From Dongia rigui (GTDB lineage Bacteria; Pseudomonadota; Alphaproteobacteria; Dongiales; Dongiaceae), in assembly GCF_034044635.1 (NCBI RefSeq), contig NZ_JAXCLX010000003.1, positions 415,371 through 479,370 on the forward strand: a DNA stretch of 64,000 bases. The letters run 5' to 3'. The notes beneath the pieces were generated by a model that was not told the DNA's origin, made no database searches, and worked only from the letters and a program-made list of their open reading frames with translations. The position numbers and the translations under genes are program-made. Below are positions 9,137-18,207 of the stretch, piece after piece; positions within the stretch are counted from its first letter, which is position 1, and the number at the start of each line of letters is the position of its first letter.

Positions 9137-10120
9137 TCAGCCGATTTTGCCGCCGAGTTCATCCTCGATATGGACGCGGATGATATCATCAAACGAGCTT
9201 TCGGCGCGGAAGCCAAGCGCCACGGCGCGGGCGGGGTTGAAATCGCTGGGCCAGCCGGCGACGATCTTCTGGATGATCGCATCCGGCTCGCGGCGGATGA
9301 GCTTCACCGCCTTCTCGCCGGCGACGCGGCGCAACGCCTCGATCTGCTCGCCGACCGTCGCCGAGAGACCGGGGAGGCTCAGATTGCGGCGAGGCCCGAC
9401 CTTCTCCAGGTCCAGGGTCGCCGCATGCAGCAGGAATCCCACCGCCGCGCGTGGGCTCGCATGCCAATGGCGCACACTTTCATCGACCGGCAGCACCGCC
9501 TCCGCGCCAGCGAGCGGCTCGCGCAGGATGTTGGAGAAGAAACCGGAGGCCGCCTTGTTCGGCTTCCCCGGCCGGATGCAGATGGTGGGCAGGCGAATGC
9601 CGATGCCGTCGAAGAATCCTTTGCGCGAATAATCGGAGAGCAACAGCTCGCCGATCGCCTTCTGCGTGCCATAGGAGGTGAGCGGTGCGCTGAGGAAGGT
9701 ATCCTCGATCTTGTCGGCGAAGGGGGCGCCGAAGACCGCGATCGACGAGGTGAAGACGAGGCGGGGCTTGTAGGGTGACCGTAGGCCTTCCTGCCGGATC
9801 GCCTCGAAGAGAAACCGCGTGCCGTCAAGATTGATGCGATAGCCTTTGTCGAAATCGGCTTCCGCCTCGCCCGAGACAATGGCCGCCAGATGAAAGATGA
9901 TGTCCGGGCGGGCGCCGACCAGCTTTTCCGATTGACCCGGCTGCGACAGGTCGGCGGTCAGCGTGTGGGCGCTGCCCTTGAAACCCGCGGGTGCCGTTGG
10001 CGGCACCACATCGACCAGCGTCAGCGTTTCAACCGCCTTGCCGCCGATGCCGCTGGCAACCAATCGATCGGTCAATTTGCGGCCGACCATGCCAGCGGCA
10101 CCGATGATGAGAATATGCAT
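9137..10120 (-). CDS. denD: NAD-dependent epimerase/dehydratase family, D-erythronate dehydrogenase (DenD)-like
   Basis: 327 aa extended SDR with N-terminal G-A-A-G-M-V-G-R-K-L and catalytic Y-G-T-Q-K. The N-terminal block M-x-I-L-I-I-G-A-A-G-M-V-G-R-K-L and V-V-P-P-T-A-P resemble DenD, which oxidises D-erythronate to 2-oxo-tetronate in four-carbon acid catabolism. In that pathway DenD works with OtnI (a candidate is at 7596), OtnK and OtnC; the last two are not seen here. An alternative is a sugar-nucleotide or uronate dehydrogenase of the same superfamily. It lies between the cupin gene and the SDR on one strand. Confidence 0.78.
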   Translation of the reverse strand: MHILIIGAAGMVGRKLTDRLVASGIGGKAVETLTLVDVVPPTAPAGFKGSAHTLTADLSQPGQSEKLVGARPDIIFHLAAIVSGEAEADFDKGYRINLDGTRFLFEAIRQEGLRSPYKPRLVFTSSIAVFGAPFADKIEDTFLSAPLTSYGTQKAIGELLLSDYSRKGFFDGIGIRLPTICIRPGKPNKAASGFFSNILREPLAGAEAVLPVDESVRHWHASPRAAVGFLLHAATLDLEKVGPRRNLSLPGLSATVGEQIEALRRVAGEKAVKLIRREPDAIIQKIVAGWPSDFNPARAVALGFRAESSFDDIIRVHIEDELGGKIG

Positions 10121-10324
10121 GAAGTCGAGACCTTCTTACTTGGCGGGACGGTGTCTTAAAGGACGACGGATGGATGCGGCGGCCGATCGCGGGCTGGAAA
10201 GGGTCGCGCAGCGCCGGATCGTCCGCTGCCTTCACATAGCGCCCCGCGTGCCGCCCGGCAACTGCCGCGATCTCCGTCTGCACAGGCGACCCACTTCGAC
10301 CAGCGCGGCCTGGCGCGCCAAATG

Positions 10325-10966
10325 TCAGCCCACTGCCTCCAGCGCGTTCCAATCTTCTGAAAAGTCGACCTTGGCCGGCACATGCACCGCCTCGGTCCAG
10401 GCATAGAGGCACAAGAACGGCACGGTTCCGACCAGGGTCGCATGGACCTGGTTGGGTGGATTCCAGACAATGGCCCCGGCCGGCTTTTCGGCCCAATCCT
10501 TGCCGGCACCGAAGCGCCATTTGCTGGGGCCGGTCAGCGGCACATAGAGTTCCGGTGCCAGATGATGATGATCGCGGTAGAGCGTCCCCGGCGTGATGAG
10601 GAATAAACCCAGATCGAAATCGCACGCCCAATCCGGATCGGCGCCCACCATGAGACTCGCATAGGCATGGCGTTTGGGAAAATGCGGGCCGATCGTGTCG
10701 GCGACATAGCCCCGGTAGCTCTCCCAATGGAGCGGGGCATGGCGGAGCGCCTGCTGCAGCGGGATGGCACGCTCTGTCTCGATCGCCGCCAACGCTTCCT
10801 CAAGATAGCCGCAAAGCGGCGCGTTGGCGGGTCGCAGCAGCGAGCGGCTGCGGATGTCGGTCATCTCCCTCATGCGTGCCCGCACACTGGCGACACCCGC
10901 ATGTGCGGGATCGAGGGTCGCCAGAAACCGGTCGATCTCCAGCCAAAGCGTTTCGGAAGACGTCAT
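10325..10966 (-). CDS. Cupin of the dimethylsulfoniopropionate (DMSP) lyase-like family
   Basis: 213 aa, start ATG at 10966 preceded by GGGGGTG. The central part D-H-H-H-L-A-P-E-L-Y-V-P-L-T-G is a cupin motif with metal-binding His/Glu residues and a Tyr as in DddQ-type lyases, and P-P-N-Q-V-H-A-T supplies the second His. An N-terminal helical region precedes the barrel, as in the DMSP-lyase family. Nothing else here points to DMSP metabolism; the gene sits between the rhamnose operon terminator and sugar-acid genes. It might therefore be a sugar isomerase, mutarotase or lyase that was recruited locally. Function is open. Confidence 0.72.
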   Translation of the reverse strand: MTSSETLWLEIDRFLATLDPAHAGVASVRARMREMTDIRSRSLLRPANAPLCGYLEEALAAIETERAIPLQQALRHAPLHWESYRGYVADTIGPHFPKRHAYASLMVGADPDWACDFDLGLFLITPGTLYRDHHHLAPELYVPLTGPSKWRFGAGKDWAEKPAGAIVWNPPNQVHATLVGTVPFLCLYAWTEAVHVPAKVDFSEDWNALEAVG

Positions 10967-11013
10967 GTTGCACCCCCGCCCATGGAAGGCCCGAGACTAT
11001 CGTCGATCGACGG

Positions 11014-11050
11014 ATAAAAGAAGGCCCGGGATCGTCGCCGATCCCGGGCC
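11014..11050 (-). terminator. Rho-independent terminator of the rhaKTPQS operon
   Basis: A perfect 12-bp stem (arms GGCCCGGGATCG and CGATCCCGGGCC, loop of four) is followed on the minus strand by TTCTTTTAT. It lies just 22 bases past the rhaS stop, so it should end the rhamnose transport operon and separate it from the cupin gene. Confidence 0.88.
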
Positions 11051-11072
11051 CGAGGGCAGGGCTGAGGTAAAC

Positions 11073-12179
11073 TTAGAAGTCGAAGTTGTTGATGTTTTCC
11101 TTGGTGAAGGTATAGGGCTGGCCGAGCAGCACCTCGCTGCCGTTGATGACCTGCAGCTCGCCGAGCTTGCCGGCCTTGACCGAGGTGGCACCGGGCTTCA
11201 AATCGCCATCGATCGCGGCGCGCAGCACATACATGGCGGCATAGCCGAGATCGACCGGGTTCCACAACACGACCGATTTCACGCAATCCTTCTCGACATA
11301 GGGCTTCATCGCATTGGGTGTGGCAAGACCCACCACCGCGATGCTGCCGCATTTGCCGCCTTGGCTGACGGCTTCGGCCGAGGCCGGGGTCGCGACACTG
11401 GTCATGCCGAAGATGCCCTTGAGCTCATCGCCATATTTGTTAATGAGCGTCGTCGCCTGGTTGAAGGAAAGGACGTTGTCTTCCTGCGCCTCGACCGTCT
11501 CCAGCCATTTCATCTTCGGGTGGCATTTGGCCTGATAGGCGGCCATCTCGGCGATCCAGCGCGCCTGGTTCGGCGTGGTGAAGGTCGAGGTGACGATGGC
11601 AAAGGCCGCTTCCTCGCCCGCTTCCTTGGCCATGTTGTCGATCATCGACTTGGCGATGCCATTGAACTGCGCCTGGTTGACGAACCATTCGCGGGCATCC
11701 GGCGTCGAATTGGCGTCATAGCCCACGACATGGATGCCCTTGGAGAGCGCCTTCTTCAACACCGGCGCGATCGCCACCGGGTCATTGGCGGCAAAGAGGA
11801 TGCCATTGACGCCGCTGGTGATGGAGTTGTCGAGGAAGGTGATCTGTTCGTCGATATTGGCCTTGGTCGGGCCATCTGTCTTGGCATCGACCGTACCCAG
11901 TTCGGCCGCCGCATCCGCGATCCCCTTCGAGGTCGCGTTGAAATAGCCGATGCCGATCAATTTCGGCACATCGACGACGGTGATCTTCTTGCCCTTAAGG
12001 TCCGGCGCACCGGTCGGCTGACCGCCGTCATAGGGCACCGAGGCGGCGGCAGCCGCCGCCCCATCGCACGCCAAGGGACTGGTCGGCAGATCGTCGCCGC
12101 CGGTCCAGGCCGATTGCGCCATCGCCACGCCACCGCTCCCCACGGCGAGTCCCAACGCCAGTATCATGGTCTTGTACAT
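11073..12179 (-). CDS. rhaS: Rhamnose-type ABC transporter periplasmic binding protein
   Basis: 368 aa from the ATG at 12179, which follows a strong AAGGAG. A Sec signal peptide ends at about A-M-A/Q-S (residue 22). The mature protein, with K-K-I-T-V-V-D-V-P-K-L-I-G-I-G-Y-F-N, D-A-N-S-T-P-D-A and G-L-A-T-P-N-A-M, is the ribose-binding-like type I fold of the RhaS/LsrB class. It captures the sugar in the periplasm for RhaP/RhaQ/RhaT. Unlike the usual rhizobial order, it is last in the operon, immediately before the terminator. Assignment to L-rhamnose rests on the linked rhaD and rhaI. Confidence 0.9.
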   Translation of the reverse strand: MYKTMILALGLAVGSGGVAMAQSAWTGGDDLPTSPLACDGAAAAAASVPYDGGQPTGAPDLKGKKITVVDVPKLIGIGYFNATSKGIADAAAELGTVDAKTDGPTKANIDEQITFLDNSITSGVNGILFAANDPVAIAPVLKKALSKGIHVVGYDANSTPDAREWFVNQAQFNGIAKSMIDNMAKEAGEEAAFAIVTSTFTTPNQARWIAEMAAYQAKCHPKMKWLETVEAQEDNVLSFNQATTLINKYGDELKGIFGMTSVATPASAEAVSQGGKCGSIAVVGLATPNAMKPYVEKDCVKSVVLWNPVDLGYAAMYVLRAAIDGDLKPGATSVKAGKLGELQVINGSEVLLGQPYTFTKENINNFDF

Positions 12180-12247
12180 GTTGGCTTCTCCTTGTCTTGG
12201 CATGGCGGTTTTCTCGACGGCGAGAACCATGCCTTTTCCTCCCGGTC

Positions 12248-13192
12248 TCAGCCGTCGCCGTTTCGGCTCAGTAGATTTCCCAACAGAATGGCCGCGATCA
12301 GCACGACGCCGATCACGACAATGGTGCCATCCCCCTTGACCCCGCCCAAGGCGAGGCCGTTCTTCAATGCCTGCATCAGGATGAGGCCCAGGATGGTGCC
12401 GATGATGGTGCCCTTGCCGCCGAAAATCGACGTGCCCCCCAGCACCACGGCGGTAATGACATCAAGCTCCAGCCCCGTTCCCATGTCGGAGCGCGTCGTC
12501 GAGACGCGTGAGACGAAGATGACGGCGGCCAATCCCGCAATGAGGCCCGAGCCGGTATAGATCAGGAGCTTGGTGCGGGCGACATTGAGGCCGGAGAAGC
12601 GTGCCGCCACCTCATTGGCGCCGATCGCATAGGTCGTGCGGCCAAACGTGGTAAGCCCGAGCAAGACAGCCGCCAGAAGGGCGATTGCCAGCAAGAACCA
12701 CAGCTGTGTCGGCAGGCCCATGACCTCGCCCTGCCCCAGCACAAAGAACCAGTCGGGATAGCCGCGCACCGAGCGCGCCTGGCTGATGCCCTCGGCAAGC
12801 CCCCGATAGAGCGCCAGTGTCGCCAGCGTCGCAATCAGCGGCGGCACATTGAACCGCGTTATGATGAGCCCGTTGCCAAGCCCCGCAACACCGCCCACCA
12901 CCACCGCCAGCACCATGGCGAGCGGCAGCGGCAAACCCAGCCCTTGCCAGAAAACACCGAGCAGGATGGCGGCGAGGCCGAAGATCGACCCCACCGACAG
13001 ATCGATGCCGCCCGTCACGATGACGAAGGTCATCGGCAAGGCAAGGAGCCCCACCTCCGCCATCAGGCGCGCCTGGTTGAGGAGATTGTCGGTGGTGAAG
13101 AACCGGTCGGATTGCTGGGCAAGGACGATCAGCGCCACGACCAGCAACAGCAGCAGGATCATCTCATGGCGCAGGAAGGAGCGGATGGTCAT
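12248..13192 (-). CDS. rhaQ: Rhamnose-type ABC transporter permease
   Basis: 314 aa from ATG 13192; the frame is open further upstream but that part only mirrors the preceding permease gene. It is a very hydrophobic RbsC/BPD_transp_2 protein with about eight to ten membrane segments and the family block V-T-G-G-I-D-L-S-V-G-S-I-F-G near residues 58-71. It pairs with RhaP to form the inner-membrane channel. The start lies 11 bases after the rhaP stop. Confidence 0.9.
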   Translation of the reverse strand: MTIRSFLRHEMILLLLLVVALIVLAQQSDRFFTTDNLLNQARLMAEVGLLALPMTFVIVTGGIDLSVGSIFGLAAILLGVFWQGLGLPLPLAMVLAVVVGGVAGLGNGLIITRFNVPPLIATLATLALYRGLAEGISQARSVRGYPDWFFVLGQGEVMGLPTQLWFLLAIALLAAVLLGLTTFGRTTYAIGANEVAARFSGLNVARTKLLIYTGSGLIAGLAAVIFVSRVSTTRSDMGTGLELDVITAVVLGGTSIFGGKGTIIGTILGLILMQALKNGLALGGVKGDGTIVVIGVVLIAAILLGNLLSRNGDG

Positions 13193-13203
13193 GGCGTTCC
13201 CCC

Positions 13204-14183
13204 TCAGCGCAGCCGGTTGCGCCGGGCCATGTCGGCCAGCACCGTCGCCAGAATGAGGAGGCCCTGCACCGCGCGCAGCCAATAGGCTGAGACGCTGGTG
13301 AAGATGAGCGCGGAGCCAATCGCGGCAAAAAGGATGGCAGCCAATGTCGCGCCGATGACAGTGCCCGTGCCGCCCAGAATGCTGACACCGCCCACGACGG
13401 CGGCCGTGATGACGGTCAGTTCCAGATTGGGCGGCACGGTCGACTGGATGACCTGCAATTGCGTGGCGAACAGCACCGCGGCGATGCCGGCAAAAAAGCC
13501 GTGGATCATGAAGACGCTGACCGTCGCCCGTTCGATCCGAATGCCGGTCACCCGCGCCGCATCCGGATTGCCCCCGATGGCATAGATGGTGCGGCCGAAG
13601 GCGCTGTAGCGCATCCACAGGGCGGCAAGGACGGTCAGCACCACCATGAAATAGACCGGCGACGGAATGCCGAGCACGCGGAACTGGGCCAGCATGAATG
13701 CCGGCGGCAGATTGTTGATCCAGGCACCGGCCGTCACGCTGATCAGGCCGCCTTTCAAGACCGACAGCATGCCCAGCGTCACCACGATGGAGGGGATGCG
13801 GACATAGGCGACGAGGATGCCGACGAAGGCATTGACCGCGACACCGACCACCAGCGGCCCCAGCCAGCAGACAATGATCGGATAGCCGTTGACCGCGAGC
13901 GTCCCGGCAATCGTCGCCAAAACACCAATCAACGAGCCGACCGAGACGTCGATATTGCCGGAGATGATGACCAGCGACATGCCGATGGCGGCAACGGCGA
14001 TATAGGCGTTGCCGGAAAAGATGCTGGTGAGGTTGGAACTGCCCAAGTAACGCGGGTTGACGGCACCCACCACGATGAAGAGCAGAATGATGGCGGCAAG
14101 GATGATCGCTTCCTGGCCATTGGCTTCGATTAAGCCGCCCAGGCGGCGCGCCCATGACGGGCGGGATGGCACGGCTTCAATGC

Positions 14184-14187
<4 letters not shown>
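13204..14187 (-). CDS. rhaP: Rhamnose-type ABC transporter permease
   Basis: 327 aa, RbsC-family membrane protein with the equivalent diagnostic block I-S-G-N-I-D-V-S-V-G-S-L-I-G and multiple hydrophobic helices. The start overlaps the rhaT stop by four bases (ATGA), so translation is coupled to the ATPase. Together with RhaQ it forms a heterodimeric channel; the two differ enough to be an old duplication. Confidence 0.9.
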
Positions 14188-15694
<1,507 letters not shown>

Positions 15695-15698
<4 letters not shown>

Positions 15699-17029
15699 GC
15701 CGGCAAGGCCTCCCGCCATTTTTGACGATATTGCCCCAGCGGCAGGTCGAGCGCAGCCACCCGGCGGCTCAAGGGCGCCAGTTTCTGCCCGGCGAGCTGT
15801 GCCGCACCGCTGATCGTGCCGGTGGCATCTTCCGACACCAGCAGATCGGCGGGTGCGCGCAAGGTGGCGAGCGCGCCGAGATAGAGCGCGTTGCCGACCA
15901 GGCTGCCCTCGATCACGACGGGACCTTTCGCCTTGATGAGATCGAGACAGTAATCTGTCATGAGAGCGAGATAGAGACTGGCGCGCGCGGCATTCTCCGC
16001 CGGGTTGCGGGGCGGCACGTCCGGGCCGCGCTCCTTGCCGCCGAACGGTCCGCCGAATTGGCCGACCGGCGGCACCAGCATGTCGCCCGCGGCGATGACG
16101 CTTGCTGCATCCTGCGCTGCCGGCTGCAAGCTGGCGGCGCCATTCGTGAGGCCGGCATATTCCCGACCGCCCATGAAAGTGCAGACCGGCACCGGCTGGC
16201 CCAGCACGTCGACATTGGCAAGGCAGCTTTCCGCCGGCAGGCCGTCGACAGAAGCGCCCGCCGCCATGCACACGACCCAGGTCCCCGTCGACGCGACGGC
16301 AAAGGGTGCCGGTCGCGACAGGCGATGGCGCAGGAACGAGGCGCTGCTGTCATGGATGCCGACGCGGACACGGCAATCGGCCGGCAATCCCGTCAGCGCG
16401 CAAATCTCCGGCAGGACCGGTCCCAGCACGTCTTCGGCCTTGCGCAAGGATGCAAAGAGATGCCGCCAGCCCATGCGATCGACGAAGCTGCTGAAATCGC
16501 CCGCGGCCGGCTGCCACAGGCCGGTATGACAGCCGAGCGACGTCACCTCGCTGCTGGCAACGCCGCTGAGGCGATAGCTCCAATACTGCGCATAAGGGAG
16601 GATGTAGCGAACACGCGCGAACTCGGCCGGGAAATGGGTGGCCTGCCAGTGGATCTGGCGCCCCAGATTGAGCCCGCCCGCCATCGGCGGCGAGAAGGTC
16701 TCGCTGAAAGGCGCCGCCAATTCATCATAGGCCGTTCCCTCGATCGGCATCTCGTAATCGAGCACCGGCAAGGCGAGATCACCGGCTGCGTCCACCAGCG
16801 CCCCGGCGGCGCCATGGGCCACGACGACGATATCGCTGATCGCCGCCACCTGGGTCAGATCGCGCAGGCCGCGCAGCAGGAACGACCAGATGCCCTCGAC
16901 ATCGATATGCGGATAGGGTGCGCCTTGAACGGCGCGGTCAGGCGTCGATACGGTCTGCCGTATCTCGCCGTTCTCGACCAGCGACAGCTTGATGTTGGTC
17001 TTGCCGATGTCAAAGACGACGATGGCCAT
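15695..17029 (-). CDS. rhaK: FGGY-family carbohydrate kinase, probable rhamnulokinase-type RhaK
   Basis: 444 aa from the ATG at 17029, which follows GAAGG. The N-terminal phosphate motif V-F-D-I-G-K-T-N-I-K-L and the later A-S-T-G-T-W-V-V motif identify an FGGY sugar kinase. In Rhizobium leguminosarum the RhaK kinase both phosphorylates the ketose and is needed for uptake by the RhaSTPQ transporter; the same role is inferred here. As first gene of the operon, it overlaps rhaT. The length is typical. L-fuculokinase-like activity is an alternative, but the linked RhaI and RhaD favour rhamnulose. Confidence 0.88.
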
Positions 17030-17180
17030 GGCGGCGCTGACCTTCAGCGCCTGCAATGTCGGCCGGCGTCTCGATCGAAATCCGCGCTCGCCCTTTGACG
17101 GGCGACGTCTTGAAAAGTCTTCATGGTGGCCTCCCCTGTCGAATTCAGGCCAGGGTCACAGCAGGATGGAGACGCTTCGG

Positions 17181-17969
17181 TCAGGCGACCGAGGCGGCCT
17201 TCAGGGCATGTGTGACGATGACCTCAATACCGGCATCTTCCAGCATCTTTCGCGTGCCGGATTCGATACCGTCGTCGGTAATCAAGGTATTGATGCGCTC
17301 CAGCGGGCAGAGAATGAGGCTGCCGCGGTTGCGGAACTTGCTGCTGTCGACCAGGACGATGACCTTCTCCGCCTGGCGAATGAGCTTCTGCTCGGCGCGA
17401 ATAAGCAAGGGATCGGTCTGCATCAGGCCGTGCTGCGTGATGGCGCGGGCACCCAGAAAGACTTTTGAGGCGACGAAGCGCTCGATCGCATCGTCTTCGA
17501 AGGGGCTGAGGATCAAGCCCTGCTCGCGGAAGATCTCGCCGCCCGGCAGGATGACGCGGGCCTGGCCGCGCTTGATGAGATATTCGGCGATCGGGAACGA
17601 ATTGGTGAGCACCTGCAGATCGCGCCCACCCAAGAATTCGGTCATCGCATAGGTCGTGGTGCCGCCGTCGATGATGATGGAATCGCCGGCATGGCACAGC
17701 TCGGCCGCCGCCCGCGCGATGGCGCGCTTGGTTTGGCGGTGGCGCAGCTGGTTGGCATCGAATTTCGGTTCCGCCAAGGCGGGGGCACCGTGCATCGCCT
17801 CGGCACCGCCGCGTACGCGCCTGAGGCGGCCGGCCATGGCGAGGTCCTGGATATCGCGGGCGATGGTGGCGCGGGAGGCATCGAGGCGCGCCATCAGATC
17901 CGGCACCGAGGCAAAGCCGTCGCTTGCCACGATCTCGCAGATCAGGTGATGGCGCTGCTTCTGGATCAT
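17181..17969 (-). CDS. rhaR: DeoR-family transcriptional regulator of the rhamnose locus
   Basis: 262 aa from ATG 17969 (a GTG at 17990 is also in frame). N-terminal winged helix-turn-helix with V-P-D-L-M-A-R-L-D-A-S-R-A-T-I-A-R-D-I as recognition region, followed by a DeoR C-terminal sensor domain with D-G-G-T-T-T-Y-A-M. These proteins usually repress and respond to phosphorylated sugar intermediates. It is divergent from rhaD-rhaI and upstream of rhaK, and the intergenic operator at 18062-18101 is its most likely target. Confidence 0.9.
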   Translation of the reverse strand: MIQKQRHHLICEIVASDGFASVPDLMARLDASRATIARDIQDLAMAGRLRRVRGGAEAMHGAPALAEPKFDANQLRHRQTKRAIARAAAELCHAGDSIIIDGGTTTYAMTEFLGGRDLQVLTNSFPIAEYLIKRGQARVILPGGEIFREQGLILSPFEDDAIERFVASKVFLGARAITQHGLMQTDPLLIRAEQKLIRQAEKVIVLVDSSKFRNRGSLILCPLERINTLITDDGIESGTRKMLEDAGIEVIVTHALKAASVA

Positions 17970-18061
17970 CTTCCGCCGCCTCTGTCGCACTGGTCATTGG
18001 CAATAGCTGGATTCCGCCGGCCGCGTCAAACGGAAATAATCAAATTCGCTCATGCATTAAT

Positions 18062-18101
18062 CATTTTGCATCGCAAAATACCGATATTGCGACGCAAAAT
18101 G
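18062..18101. promoter_or_regulatory. 15-bp inverted-repeat operator between rhaR and rhaD
   Basis: Arms CATTTTGCATCGCAA (18062-18076) and TTGCGACGCAAAATG (18087-18101) are complementary with a single mismatch around a 10-base AT-rich spacer. The region is strikingly AT-rich for this genome and lies between divergent genes, one of them a DeoR repressor, as expected for its binding site. Confidence 0.75.
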
Positions 18102-18111
18102 AGAGATTCAT

Positions 18112-18141
18112 TTGACGACTGGGCAGTTTGCGGCCTATTTC
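18112..18141 (+). promoter_or_regulatory. Candidate promoter of rhaD-rhaI
   Basis: TTGACG (18112-18117) and TATTTC (18136-18141) are spaced by 18 bases, just downstream of the inverted repeat and about 65 bases before the rhaD start. The -10 is imperfect. A repressor on the inverted repeat would lie immediately upstream of the -35. Confidence 0.5.
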
Positions 18142-18207
18142 AACCCTGGTTGCGCGCTCATTGGCACAGGATGAGCGATTTTGACGATTTCGGAACGGAG
18201 CCCGCCC

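Noticed and set aside
12248..14155. 635-codon frame covering both rhamnose permeases
   Set aside because: Only the part from the ATG at 13192 is permease-like; the upstream part is an out-of-frame reading of rhaP.
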